Of a stretch of 64,000 nucleotides of DNA, positions 48,731 through 58,420 are shown piece by piece. The stretch lies in NCBI GenBank assembly GCA_013141055.1, contig JABFRS010000002.1, positions 930,001 through 994,000 of the forward strand, given 5' to 3'. The notes beneath the pieces were generated by a model, which saw only the letters and a program-made list of their open reading frames with translations, was not told the origin of the DNA and searched no databases. The stretch comes from Cyclobacteriaceae bacterium. GTDB taxonomy: Bacteria; Bacteroidota; Bacteroidia; Cytophagales; Cyclobacteriaceae. Made by a program: the position numbers and the translations under genes. Each line of letters begins with the position of its first letter. Position 1 is the first letter of the stretch.

Positions 48731-50619
48731 ACAGTTTGAAACTTGATTACTCCTTTGCTCTTCATTATTTGAACTGCATTTGTTTTCAATTGGTCATTAT
48801 TTTGAAAACCTTGATCGAGACAGATTACTCGTGACGGCCTCTTTTCCGCAATTCCTTTAATTAGTTCCAGAGTTAATTCCTTTTCTAAGCAAACAAACAG
48901 TTCTCCTTCAGCGACACTAAATACAGATTTTCCTGCTATGGCTTCCTTGCTTACTAAAGTCGTCAATTCGAATCCGCTTTTTAGCAGTAGCTCAAATAGG
49001 ATAGCCTCTTGGCTAGCGTCCCGTGAAATGTGGCTGATATTTAGCTCTAGCTGCTTTATTATAGATTCAGCAGATTTTTCAGTATCTGTTTTCCACAAAT
49101 TAAAATTTGATTGATTGAGCTTAAACACCTTAAAACCTAAATCTATATCCTTCAAGTCCGTACCAAATAGTGTCTTCTTCGCCTCAGTTTGTTTTTCGTT
49201 TTGTTCCTTACGAACATGTGCAATAACACGCCTGATTCTCTCTTTGCTGACATCAGATATTGTCTTGAAGTCCTTATTACTCGATTGACCTGTTTCAATT
49301 GGCTCGGGTAATTGAACACAAATAAATCTCCTACGCTGTTGATTTTCGAGATTGAGTTTGATTACCGCGTGTGCGATTGTACTTGATCCAGCGAAAAAAT
49401 CCAATACGATATCATCTTCCGCACTGCCTTGTTCCACAAGTACCTTTAGCAAAGAGACAGGTTTCGGAAATGAAAATATGTTTTCCCCCAAAATATCTCT
49501 CACTTCCCTTGTACCATTGAGAGTATGACCAACTAAATCTTCATCCAATAGGGATGAAAAGTTTGTTTGGGTACTAGATAGTTCGTTCAAAAATATTTTT
49601 TCCCTTGGTCTACCGTCAATTTTTTTAGGAAAAATGATCCTCTTATCCTTGATCTTTTGATCCATGGCTTCCTTTGAATACCTCCAGCCCGAAGACTCAG
49701 GGCAAGAGTACATAATTCCCGTTTCAGGGTCAGTTAGGTCATAATGTAAGTTAGGGCGTTGAGCTCGCGTTGCCAGTCCCAACATATTGTTGCTCATCCA
49801 GGGTCCTCGTGTGTCATTGTCTGGATTTGAGTACTTGTTTTTGTCAATTTCCTTTCCTTTTAGCCTTGAGATGCTTTTACAGTATATCACAATGTACTCA
49901 TGATCAATTGAAACCCCTGATTGAGCTCTGCTATCTACATTTTGTCTGCTTTTCCAGATTAGAGCAGTAACAAAACACTCTTCCCCAAAAATTTCGTTAC
50001 AAATCATTCGTAAATTATTGACCTCACCATCATTAATGGAAATGAAAACCAGGCCATCTTCTTTCATTAGGTTCTTTGATAGAAATAAACGGGGATACAT
50101 CATATTCATCCATTTGCTATGAAAACGCCCGTCTGTTTCAGCATTAGTGTTAAACTTTCTTCCTTCGCCGTCCACCTGTCCGGTGTATTCGAGGTAAGTC
50201 TGAAGGTTTTCAGAATAGTTGTCTGGATAAATAAAATCATTTCCAGTATTGTATGGTGGATCAATGTAAATCATCTTGATCTTGCCGAGATAGCTTTTTT
50301 GCAAAAGCTTCAATACTTCAAGATTGTCGCCTTCAATGAAAAGGTTTTGAGTAGTATCAAAGTCAATACTCTCTTCACGTGCCGGAGCTAAAGTCGCAAT
50401 ACTAGGCTGTTGGATAGTTTTAAAACAATCCGCTTTACCTGGCCAGTTCATACCAAAGCGTTCCTTTCCTACGTCAACTTGTTCACCAAGAGTAAGGCGT
50501 AACCTGTCCCAATCGACCTTGCCTCCTTCTGTGAATACTTCGGGGAATAACTCCTTTAACCTTTGTTGTTGCGCTTCGGGAATGCTCATTGGTGCTAATG
50601 TCAATTTCTCTATTTCCAT
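48727..50619 (-). CDS. mod: Type III DNA methyltransferase subunit (Mod)
   Basis: The 630-residue protein has motif IV MIYIDPPYNTGNDFIYPDNY near residue 117 and motif I IVLDFFAGSSTIAHAV near 403, the order of beta-class N6-adenine methyltransferases used by type III systems. The N-terminus (TEGGKVDWDRLRLTLGEQVD) and C-terminus look like the normal Mod flanks. It is translationally coupled to res (ATGA). It should both modify DNA and give Res its recognition site; the site cannot be read from the sequence. Confidence 0.96.
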   Translation of the reverse strand: MEIEKLTLAPMSIPEAQQQRLKELFPEVFTEGGKVDWDRLRLTLGEQVDVGKERFGMNWPGKADCFKTIQQPSIATLAPAREESIDFDTTQNLFIEGDNLEVLKLLQKSYLGKIKMIYIDPPYNTGNDFIYPDNYSENLQTYLEYTGQVDGEGRKFNTNAETDGRFHSKWMNMMYPRLFLSKNLMKEDGLVFISINDGEVNNLRMICNEIFGEECFVTALIWKSRQNVDSRAQSGVSIDHEYIVIYCKSISRLKGKEIDKNKYSNPDNDTRGPWMSNNMLGLATRAQRPNLHYDLTDPETGIMYSCPESSGWRYSKEAMDQKIKDKRIIFPKKIDGRPREKIFLNELSSTQTNFSSLLDEDLVGHTLNGTREVRDILGENIFSFPKPVSLLKVLVEQGSAEDDIVLDFFAGSSTIAHAVIKLNLENQQRRRFICVQLPEPIETGQSSNKDFKTISDVSKERIRRVIAHVRKEQNEKQTEAKKTLFGTDLKDIDLGFKVFKLNQSNFNLWKTDTEKSAESIIKQLELNISHISRDASQEAILFELLLKSGFELTTLVSKEAIAGKSVFSVAEGELFVCLEKELTLELIKGIAEKRPSRVICLDQGFQNNDQLKTNAVQIMKSKGVIKFQTV

Positions 50620-50631
50620 GTGGTCGATAAA

Positions 50632-52965
50632 TTATGGCTCAATTAACGGAAAGAGTCGGACTGAACCACTCTTGGTCTCCCAAAACGAACCGGTTTTGTT
50701 TCTGTCAGGCAGGTTGCCGTCAACTGGGCAAATCAGCAATTCTGCCAGCTGAATCGTGGCTTTTGCAAATTCTTCTATATCGCTGTCGCTTACTAGCGCA
50801 CCATCGTAGGTGAAGTGAGCTCCTACTTGATTGCGAACCGCCTTCAACGTCTTTATATTTTCTATGACTGGTTTCAAGGCTATTTCAGCCGTGTGATTTG
50901 TTGTGCTGTACTTCCCATCAGCCAGAGGTTCCATCTGATGCACTTTCAGGATCTTAAGGAGATTGTTCGAAAGTGCGTCCAATAAGTCATTTAATGTGTA
51001 GTCCGCACCTGGCTTTCGTTTTAGTCTGCACTGAAAGTTGAACGTCAAAAAATCCAGAATGGCCTCAAGAAATCTACCGGTCGTTCCAGCGAGGTTTTCC
51101 CTGTGGAAATTCTCAGGAGTCACTAAATAATGTCGAAGCTCTTCAAGGACTAACTGAGGTTTGGCCTGAGTAATACCTCGCTCTTTTGTCCATCCTCTTA
51201 GTTCAACAAATTGAACGTCCGCACTTGGGGCTCTATGATTTCGATATCGTTCTCTCCATGGACGGTAATGAGTAGAAATTATTACATGAGCAAAGTGTTT
51301 CGCCTCATCATGAATTAGGTCAATGATTCTATCGAGGTGTTTTTCATCTACGGACATCACAACGTCATCTAAAACAAGAACCAGATCCTTATTACTCTCC
51401 TTCTTAGCAAGTGCAATGAAGATGCAAATGCCTAATGTATCTAGATGTGATTCACTGTAGACCGATTGGGGGGTCACATCTGAGACTGAATGAAAGTCAG
51501 CTGTCAGACTGAGCGAACTTTGATATGTTCGATTGAGGAAGAGCTTCACATTGCCTAAACCTTCGTTTGGATGTATCTTTCTATACATCGATTCTACCTC
51601 ACCAGAAATAGACCTTAGCTCACTGTCAATGAATTCCTTTCTCGTCGTTTCCACTATCACCAAAGCAGGCTTCGCTTGATTTACTAGGGTTTCAAGTTGA
51701 TTACACTTTTTTGTAAGTTGTAGTACGCTATTGTGGTTGGATTTAATTGAATTGCTAAAGTTGAGCGATTTACTAGTGGCATCATTGTCTGTGATCAATT
51801 TCTGAATCTCAGCCTTGGCTTGGTCAAATACACCAACGAACGCCTGGTAGTTGTCTCGCGTTGAATTTGCCGACGCGATTGACTTTAACAGATCATTGAA
51901 ATTGTAAGTTGTCAATTTGGACGCCTCGTCCTTAAATTTTATGACGCCTCTATTGAAAGGTTCAATTTGACCCTCAAGTCTCTGATGTAGTTTGTCCTTT
52001 TCTGTCTTTGCAGTCTTGAGAGCCTGAGTCAGCTTGTTTAGATCCTCCATCTTGGTTATGTGATCTGAAACATGCTGAAGAAGACTTTGTCGGTCGTTTT
52101 CTTTTCCACACACTGGGCATTTTTCGACAGAAGTCTTTCCCTGAAGGAATTTTCTTGTTTCAGTCAACACCGTCAGTAGATCTGCCTCATACTGAGTGTT
52201 TTCTTGCTGATACTTCTTCAGATTCTCGTCAGCGGCCTCAAAGGCCTCTTTAGCAGATTTGTACTTCGTATTTTCCTGCTGGATACTCTCGACGATAGTC
52301 TGAAATGACTGCCATATATGCAGAACATTCTTGTTCTGTTCGTAGTCCTTCTGAAGTTGTGCATTATCCTTTGCGATTTCCGCAGCGATCCACGTGTCAA
52401 TGTCACCTAAGGGTTTTCCGCCTTTGTTCCAAATATCCTGCAAGGTCTGATTTGCATCCGACAGGCTCTTGACATTTCGTTCCAAGTCCTCCTCAAGGGT
52501 ATTTATTAACTTCTTAAGTTCAGACTCAGATTTCTGAATGTTCGAGACATCAATGAAGTAGGACAAGACTTTATACCTCTCCGACGGTGTGTCTTCAATA
52601 AACGACGTCACTTGCGCCCTTCTCAGAGCTTTAAGTTTGGGTTGACCCTTATTGGGGTCCTTGGTAAGCTTGTTAGACGAGGAAGATAAGGTCGTTTGAA
52701 AGACTTGTGTGTCGGTGGTGAGCTTGATCAGCAAATCTGAGTTCTTTGAACCCAAAGATTTCAAGTACGAAAAATCGATGTTCGACTTATCGTCCAAAGA
52801 ACCAAATCCATCAGTACACAAGCATACGAGGGCATCGGCAATTGTGGACTTTCCGTTCCCATTCTCTGCGTATAGCAAGGTAATGTTCTTGCCCTGGCTA
52901 AATCGAAGGGTGAAGGGCTTAGTAGCACCTCGGAAGTACTCAATATGTAGTTCACTCAGTTTCAA
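50632..52965 (-). CDS. SMC/RecF-like ATPase with zinc hook
   Basis: The gene starts at TTG (52965) because an in-frame stop lies 14 codons upstream and the motif IEYFRGATKPF begins at once; it overlaps the tiny gene by 14 bp. Of 777 residues, Walker A is LYAENGNGKSTIADAL (32-47), a coiled coil follows, CPVCGKENDRQ lies near 285 (zinc hook), and Walker B with D-loop LVLVLDDVVMSVDEKH near 528. The last 200 residues are an extra domain (KPGADYTLNDLLDALSNNLL). Such ATPases bind DNA ends or tether subunits. Here it lies between SNF2-like and Mod genes. Confidence 0.85.
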   Translation of the reverse strand: MKLSELHIEYFRGATKPFTLRFSQGKNITLLYAENGNGKSTIADALVCLCTDGFGSLDDKSNIDFSYLKSLGSKNSDLLIKLTTDTQVFQTTLSSSSNKLTKDPNKGQPKLKALRRAQVTSFIEDTPSERYKVLSYFIDVSNIQKSESELKKLINTLEEDLERNVKSLSDANQTLQDIWNKGGKPLGDIDTWIAAEIAKDNAQLQKDYEQNKNVLHIWQSFQTIVESIQQENTKYKSAKEAFEAADENLKKYQQENTQYEADLLTVLTETRKFLQGKTSVEKCPVCGKENDRQSLLQHVSDHITKMEDLNKLTQALKTAKTEKDKLHQRLEGQIEPFNRGVIKFKDEASKLTTYNFNDLLKSIASANSTRDNYQAFVGVFDQAKAEIQKLITDNDATSKSLNFSNSIKSNHNSVLQLTKKCNQLETLVNQAKPALVIVETTRKEFIDSELRSISGEVESMYRKIHPNEGLGNVKLFLNRTYQSSLSLTADFHSVSDVTPQSVYSESHLDTLGICIFIALAKKESNKDLVLVLDDVVMSVDEKHLDRIIDLIHDEAKHFAHVIISTHYRPWRERYRNHRAPSADVQFVELRGWTKERGITQAKPQLVLEELRHYLVTPENFHRENLAGTTGRFLEAILDFLTFNFQCRLKRKPGADYTLNDLLDALSNNLLKILKVHQMEPLADGKYSTTNHTAEIALKPVIENIKTLKAVRNQVGAHFTYDGALVSDSDIEEFAKATIQLAELLICPVDGNLPDRNKTGSFWETKSGSVRLFPLIEP

Positions 52966-53152
52966 TGGTATCGTTGGCCGCTTTCTGTTTTTCCAATTCT
53001 CTTATTTTATGTTCTAAAAAAACCTTCCAGTCATTTTCTCGGACTGATCCATTTGATATCTTACTTTCAACAACCGAATCAGATTCACAGACAAGCTTTC
53101 GTTCCTTAAGCTTCGTCACTATTTCTGTTGCAACCTTTGCGTTATTGTCCAT
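52952..53152 (-). CDS. Tiny charged helical protein in the RM/helicase operon
   Basis: The 66-residue product (NNAKVATEIVTKLKERKLVC ... WKVFLEHKIRELEKQKAAND) is helical and charged. It starts 6 bp after the SNF2-like gene and overlaps the ATPase gene by 14 bp, so position supports it being real. No family is recognised. It could be a linker subunit between helicase and ATPase. Confidence 0.65.
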   Translation of the reverse strand: MDNNAKVATEIVTKLKERKLVCESDSVVESKISNGSVRENDWKVFLEHKIRELEKQKAANDTIETE

Positions 53153-53158
53153 AAGTCA

Positions 53159-56035
53159 TTAGGTGATGATCCACTTAAAAGTGAAAAGGTGATCCTCCGC
53201 CAGTCTTTGATCTAAGCGCTTTTCGATAGCGCTAATTAGCTCATCTTTATTTTTTTCAATCGCCTTGGCCGCACTATCATAGTCGTGCCATGCCTCATCT
53301 CTTGTGCTTTCAAGCTTTTTTCTTTCCTTCTCAAGTTTAAGTTTATCGGGCAGATTTGGGGCCAGGCGACCTTGCTTTTTTATCTCCTTGATTTGATCGT
53401 CCAATTCTTTCAATGTCACCTTTAATGAATTCCTGCGATCTTCACCCCACTTATCAAGTTTTTCCAATTCCAGATCGAAATAGTTGATGTTTCGTGTTCC
53501 AACATCCTCTAAAGCACTTTGTTGCTGCCGCTTTAGTTCAGACTCTAGCTTTGCAAGCACATCTTCGGGAAGAGTTGTTTCTTTGGAATGGCTTTCGACA
53601 TTAATCGAGAACAACCGAGAACATTGATCTTTATCAAGGAGTAGGCCATCCTGTGTGACACCTGCTAGCAATATAAAGTCTTCTGTTTCAAATGTTGAAA
53701 CAGACAAAGATTTAGCTATAAGCCACCCAAACTTGCCAATTAAGTCGTCTAGTATGCTAATTTTTTTTCCTGAGTTAGAGTAGCTAAGTTCCAAAACTGC
53801 AGGCTCTGGCCTGAAGGTCTTGCATCGTTCTATGATGATTTGAGCTAACGGGTGGTTGATGCGATAGATGTTAGCATCTTCGATGTTCTTTCCGATACGA
53901 TATGGTCCAGAGTGAATTTGGGTGTCAGGAAAAGGATTTGTCTTGAGAGTGAAAGAGTGCTCATCCTTTGAATAGACGGCATTCTCACCTAGACTATATT
54001 TTGTTATACTCCAAAGCCAGCTTTCATACTTCGATAGGTACGCTTTACTTTCTTCCAGGTTAATTCTGAGTTTCTCGTGAACCTCTTCATCGAAATTCTC
54101 CAATAATTGCTGCCTCGTACGACTGAACTCATCGGAAATACTTGCCTCCAGATCAGCTTGCAGTTGATTAAAGGCTATTTCGATTTGCCCAGTGGTTCGA
54201 CATTCTTGATAGATACTTGCAATCCTTTTCTCAAAGTCTACTCCGTTTTCAATACTACCGAGTACTTCATCGCTAGCGCCAAAAACTCCATCAAAGATCT
54301 TGAACTTATTTTTCAGGAGTTCATACACCCGTTGATCTGCTGCGTTCGCCTTATTTAAAAAGTTTACAACCACAACGTCGAATTTCTGACCATATCGATG
54401 GCACCTGCCGATCCGTTGTTCAATTCTCTGCGGATTCCAAGGTAAATCGTAGTTAATGATCAGTGAGCAGAATTGAAGATTAATACCTTCGGCTGCGGCC
54501 TCAGTTGCAATCATGATTGTTGCATCATCACGAAAATAGTCTACCAGGGCTGCACGCATGTCTGCGGACCTAGATCCAGTAATCCTATCTGTATTTTTGT
54601 GTTTCTCAGTCCATTGCTGATATATGTCTTTGGATTTAAGGTCGGTATTGGTACCATTGAACAGAACAACTTTTCCTTCGTACCCACGTCCTTCAAGGAT
54701 TTCTCTCAAGTATTCCTGAGTTCGCTTGCTTTCAGTGAAAATAATTGCCTTCCTCAGGGCACCTAGGCGGTGTAATTCTTTAAATCCATTCTCAAGCGCT
54801 GTAAACAGTTTTTCTCCCTTTGAGTTTTTTCGTATTGACTTGGCCAGGCCCTCAAATTCCTTTAGTGACTTGATTTCGGTTTTAATATTTTCGAAATCGA
54901 GTCTCGTTAATTCTCCATTGGCGCTTATTTCCTCAGGCTCTTCTTCCCATTCATCTTTTAATTCATCGTATGTTTCAAAATTGTCTTCTAGTTCTGATTC
55001 AAGTTTTGAGTTCGAGTTTTCTGCTATAATGCCTTGAAGTTTTGCGGCTAAACCTTCTAGTGTTCCTGATATTGCGTAGGTTGAAGATGCTAATAGTCTT
55101 CGGAGTATCAGGGTCATTAATTTCCTTTGACTCGCTGGTAAAGCATACAGATTGTCAGCTTGAAGATATTCCGAGACGAGGTCGTAAAGCCTTTGCTCCT
55201 CCTGAGTTGGATAAAACTCTTCAACAAGGGCAATTCGATTTGTGTAGCTAATGTATTCTAAGACTTGCCTTCTCAATGTTCGTTTGCAGACGGGCTTAAG
55301 TCGTTCTTTTAATTCGGAAAATAGCTGGTCGTCAGTTCCATTTGCTATTCGACTGTATTGAGACCTAAAACTCTTTTGATCCCCGAAAGTAAAATCGTCG
55401 ATTATGCTCACGAGGCCGTAAAGCTCCATTAAGCTATTTTGAAGAGGAGTTGCTGTAAGCAATATTTTAGGTATGTCTTCCAGGGATGCTTTGATTGATT
55501 TAGCAATCTTATTACTTGGCTTATATACATTTCTTAGCCGATGTGCTTCGTCAATTACGGCCAAGTCCCACTTGACACTCTTTACGTATGACTCTTTTGA
55601 CCTTGCGAACTGGTATGAACAAAGAACTATTTCGCCTTGAATGAATGGATTCATGTTTCCATTCTTAACCGCATTATTGAAGGATTTTGCCTCCAGAATA
55701 TGGCATGGAAGGAAGAACTTATCGAACAGTTCTTGAGACCACTGTTTCCTGAGGTTAGCTGGAGTAATGATTAAGATTCTACGTTTTCGTTCAGCCCATT
55801 TCTGAGCAATAACTAGTCCGGCCTCGATAGTCTTTCCTAGTCCAACTTCGTCGGCGAGGATAGCTCCTTTAGAGAGGGGAGAATGGAATGCGAACAGTGC
55901 GGCATCGACTTGATGTGGATTGAGGTCAACCTGCGCATCAACTAGGGTTGACGCCAGCTTTTCTACGCTGTCGGAAGAGCTACGTTTCGTCAGTTCATAA
56001 GCGTAATATTTCGCATGATATGGGGTAATCACCAT
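53159..56035 (-). CDS. SNF2/HepA-type DNA translocase
   Basis: I use the ATG at 56035 (958 residues); a TTG at 56059 would add eight residues. Motif I ILADEVGLGKTIEAG near residue 62, motif Ia LIITPANLRKQW, box II AVIDEAHRLRNVY near 157, motif III ILLTATPLQN, then the C-terminal helicase part with ATEAAAEGINLQFCSLIINY and ERIGRC-like QRIEQRIGRCHRYGQ near 515-548. The last 200 residues are charged coiled coil. It is a HepA/RapA-like translocase similar in type to DrmD. It is the largest gene of the operon after the XRE regulator. Confidence 0.9.
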   Translation of the reverse strand: MVITPYHAKYYAYELTKRSSSDSVEKLASTLVDAQVDLNPHQVDAALFAFHSPLSKGAILADEVGLGKTIEAGLVIAQKWAERKRRILIITPANLRKQWSQELFDKFFLPCHILEAKSFNNAVKNGNMNPFIQGEIVLCSYQFARSKESYVKSVKWDLAVIDEAHRLRNVYKPSNKIAKSIKASLEDIPKILLTATPLQNSLMELYGLVSIIDDFTFGDQKSFRSQYSRIANGTDDQLFSELKERLKPVCKRTLRRQVLEYISYTNRIALVEEFYPTQEEQRLYDLVSEYLQADNLYALPASQRKLMTLILRRLLASSTYAISGTLEGLAAKLQGIIAENSNSKLESELEDNFETYDELKDEWEEEPEEISANGELTRLDFENIKTEIKSLKEFEGLAKSIRKNSKGEKLFTALENGFKELHRLGALRKAIIFTESKRTQEYLREILEGRGYEGKVVLFNGTNTDLKSKDIYQQWTEKHKNTDRITGSRSADMRAALVDYFRDDATIMIATEAAAEGINLQFCSLIINYDLPWNPQRIEQRIGRCHRYGQKFDVVVVNFLNKANAADQRVYELLKNKFKIFDGVFGASDEVLGSIENGVDFEKRIASIYQECRTTGQIEIAFNQLQADLEASISDEFSRTRQQLLENFDEEVHEKLRINLEESKAYLSKYESWLWSITKYSLGENAVYSKDEHSFTLKTNPFPDTQIHSGPYRIGKNIEDANIYRINHPLAQIIIERCKTFRPEPAVLELSYSNSGKKISILDDLIGKFGWLIAKSLSVSTFETEDFILLAGVTQDGLLLDKDQCSRLFSINVESHSKETTLPEDVLAKLESELKRQQQSALEDVGTRNINYFDLELEKLDKWGEDRRNSLKVTLKELDDQIKEIKKQGRLAPNLPDKLKLEKERKKLESTRDEAWHDYDSAAKAIEKNKDELISAIEKRLDQRLAEDHLFTFKWIIT

Positions 56036-56082
56036 TAAATCCAACTTTGAATAAGACAATAAGCACTTGTACCGTGATTCTT

Positions 56083-56343
56083 CTACTTTCTAGATTCTTT
56101 ATTTAGCGACGCAAAGAACTCCTCGACGGTCATCTTATGGATAGCCAAGAGTTTAACCATGCTTTTAAGGGTCAGGTTGGTTTTCCCTTTCTCAACGCGC
56201 CAATATTGCCCTCTAGGGATGTCATGGTCATAAGCAAAATCTTCGTGGCTGGTGTAGCCCTTATCCTTACGGAGTTGTGTGAGCTTTTGACCAATCCTTT
56301 CCTGTAACTGTTGTACGGCTTCCTCTTCTTTCACGGAAGCCAA
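56083..56343 (-). CDS. XRE-family regulator heading the RM/helicase operon
   Basis: The 86-residue protein is a Cro/C1-type HTH (GQKLTQLRKDKGYTSHEDFA, IPRGQYWRVEKGKTNLTLKS, VKLLAIHKMTVEEFFASLNK). The first codon is TTG (56343); GTG at 56334 is an alternative. It precedes the SNF2-like gene by 47 bp on the same strand and probably represses the operon, delaying restriction after transfer into a new host. An inverted repeat at 56368-56400 is a candidate operator. Confidence 0.88.
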   Translation of the reverse strand: MASVKEEEAVQQLQERIGQKLTQLRKDKGYTSHEDFAYDHDIPRGQYWRVEKGKTNLTLKSMVKLLAIHKMTVEEFFASLNKESRK

Positions 56344-56367
56344 ATTCCGCAGTAATTTACATTAATG

Positions 56368-56400
56368 TTACCACTTATGATAGCACACCTTATATGGTAA
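56368..56400 (-). promoter_or_regulatory. Candidate operator for the XRE regulator
   Basis: TTACCA (56368-56373) and TGGTAA (56395-56400) form an inverted repeat with 21 bases between, 25 bp upstream of the XRE start. A perfect palindrome ACATTAATGT lies adjacent at 56359-56368. The region between 56344 and 56602 holds no gene. No -7 box is clear on the minus strand. Confidence 0.45.
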
Positions 56401-56602
56401 TAATGTGTTGATTATCTTTGAATTGCCGACCTCCCAGGTGGGTTAGCCACTTTATTAAATGGTCCACTTCCTTAAACTGTTCGCCAGGAATTGCCTACTA
56501 TTTCAAGGTAGAGAAGTCTCCTATTGGATACTGGGGGTGATTGGGTGGGTGAGCGTCATTGCTTGCGGCTATACCTTGTTCCTGATCATTTCAATGCAAA
56601 TT

Positions 56603-57598
56603 TCAGAATAGGCTGGACGATTCAAAGAACTTGATTTCACGGGCGCGATACTTGAAAAGATTCTCATGGATTCCCCGGATATGTCGTTGAATTTGGGTTT
56701 CAGTGAGACCTTTAAGGTAGATCCCTATGGCGAGCTTCCTTTTGGTGCCGTTCAGGTGCGTTATCAGGTGGTCGTCACATTTTGAGAATGAGAATCCGTA
56801 AATGACGAGGCCATTGGACGATGCCTTGAACGCATCACGACAAAATGATAGGTACTGATTCTTCGAAATCGTTTCTGCTTTCAGGGCGGCTCTCCCTTCA
56901 GAAACAAAAATTGGCAAATAGCCGATATGGACTTGAAGTCTAATCAGTTCAAGGAGCTCCTCATTCCTGGCCCCGCGTCTAATCTTGATTATCCGGTCGT
57001 CCTCTTTACGGAGGAAAAGTGCGCCGTGGAGATAGTATATGTTCTTAAAGCCGGTCAATAGCTTATCAGCAAATTCCAGGCGACCGTTTTCTGCCCTGAA
57101 GAAGTCCTGATACTTCTTAACGACACTATTGCGCTTTGCCCGGTCAAGGGTAGCAAGCATGATATGATAAAGGAAAGTGTCGTAGTTGGTGGTGTAGATG
57201 TCCTCGAACCAGTCGAGCTTTTGCGACAATTGAAAAATTGTATTCGGATCAATCTGGGAGTAGGCTGGGTGTAGATCTTTAATTGCGCCCAACAGTCCAA
57301 GTCTCAGTTTCTTCAGGGCCGATTCAAATTTGAGGGTGTCGAGATCAAATGCTTTATTGACTTCCGAACCGTCGACAAGTTTCCCCTGTATCCCTTCGAA
57401 ATTGGTCATGTTGAATTTCTTAAATATGAGCTGATCGGCAGCGTCGAGGTATGTCAGAAACCTGTCAAACAGGGATCGATAATTCAGAGCTGTGTTAATA
57501 TTAATAGAAAAGCCGTTGCCGAGGAAAATATCTGCCCCCAGGAAGGAATCCTGAATCTCGCTCCAATGATAAATCTTGATGTCCCCAATAGTTCTCAT
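56603..57598 (-). CDS. SIR2-like protein (DUF4917 type) in the mobilization operon
   Basis: The 331-residue product has the SIR2-like order: FLGNGFSININTA near residue 25 (GNG and Asn for NAD binding), DIYTTNYDTFLYH near 133, YYLHGALFL near 190 and LVIYGFSFSKCDDHLITHL near 270. DUF4917 proteins carry this fold. SIR2-like proteins in phage defence often destroy NAD; activity here is inference. It starts 5 bp after the rteC stop, as last gene of the mobA-mobB-mobC-rteC run. The XRE operon follows after 259 bp. Confidence 0.8.
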   Translation of the reverse strand: MRTIGDIKIYHWSEIQDSFLGADIFLGNGFSININTALNYRSLFDRFLTYLDAADQLIFKKFNMTNFEGIQGKLVDGSEVNKAFDLDTLKFESALKKLRLGLLGAIKDLHPAYSQIDPNTIFQLSQKLDWFEDIYTTNYDTFLYHIMLATLDRAKRNSVVKKYQDFFRAENGRLEFADKLLTGFKNIYYLHGALFLRKEDDRIIKIRRGARNEELLELIRLQVHIGYLPIFVSEGRAALKAETISKNQYLSFCRDAFKASSNGLVIYGFSFSKCDDHLITHLNGTKRKLAIGIYLKGLTETQIQRHIRGIHENLFKYRAREIKFFESSSLF

Positions 57599-57603
57599 GA
57601 TCT

Positions 57604-58413
57604 CTATAGTTTCTCATCTAACCGTTGCTCCAATTTTTCCTTCAACAGATCGATGAACGTTGTCCGGCCACCCTTTCGAAGGCCGATCTCCTGAAAGTGT
57701 CTGTAAAAATTGCCGAGACTCACGTTAAAGAGGTTTTCAAACAGATTAGCGATTTGCTTGATCTCCACCTTTCCATCATTGAATGCCTCCACTTTATGTA
57801 AGGCATAGATCAACTCCACTAGATCAGCTTTCTTTGCAGTCCATTTCAGGGGTGAAATACCGGGCTCGTTAACCAACCCTTTGATAAGTTTTTCCACACG
57901 ACCTCTAATCAGATGGCTCGCGAGTATTCGCGCTAAGGTATTATCGTAGCCGGTCGAGAATCTGGTGTCTATGTCAGGTGCCTTAAATATTGCTTTACCC
58001 CGAGTGAAGTACTGCTCGTCGAAATGCGTCGATCCTGAGACACAATAGATGTAAAATTCCTGATGAGCCTTTACAAATTCTTGCTGTTTACTAAGCTGAT
58101 CGAAGTAATGGAACTTGAGTCGCTCATGATCTACAGGCTCGCTAAGCTTTAGGTCAATTAGACCATCGTAGTAATAGTACTGACTCAGAAATCCAGGCTT
58201 CGTCTCTTTGAAGAATGCAACTTCCTCGATCGCGCTCTGAAACTCGTATTTGTAAACAAATTCCTTCATGTCCGAAAGTACTTCCTGAATAGCGACGAGG
58301 CTTTTGCTTGACCGTTGAATAAAGTCTGCGTTTTCCCCGGCAATATTTTCAATCTTTGAATTCAACTTGTCTTGGAGTTGAGACGAATATGCATTTATGT
58401 CTATGGTTTTCAT
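57604..58413 (-). CDS. rteC: RteC-like regulator of element excision
   Basis: The 269-residue protein has the RteC C-terminal signature LKWTAKKADLVELIYALHKV near 193, KVEIKQIANLFENLFNVSLG, and FYRHFQEIGLRKGGRTTFID. In CTnDOT, RteC activates excision genes. It lies 7 bp after the coupling protein gene and 5 bp before the SIR2-like gene. The N-terminal 150 residues are helical and acidic. Its probable target is the excision/HTH region or tra operon; the shared TTCGnnCGAA sites are candidates, not shown. Confidence 0.9.
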   Translation of the reverse strand: MKTIDINAYSSQLQDKLNSKIENIAGENADFIQRSSKSLVAIQEVLSDMKEFVYKYEFQSAIEEVAFFKETKPGFLSQYYYYDGLIDLKLSEPVDHERLKFHYFDQLSKQQEFVKAHQEFYIYCVSGSTHFDEQYFTRGKAIFKAPDIDTRFSTGYDNTLARILASHLIRGRVEKLIKGLVNEPGISPLKWTAKKADLVELIYALHKVEAFNDGKVEIKQIANLFENLFNVSLGNFYRHFQEIGLRKGGRTTFIDLLKEKLEQRLDEKL

Positions 58414-58420
58414 GGCCTTG

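Noticed and set aside
44870-56343. DISARM or BREX system
   Set aside because: There is an SNF2 helicase and a methyltransferase, but no drmA/B/C, PglZ or BrxC-like protein is present.
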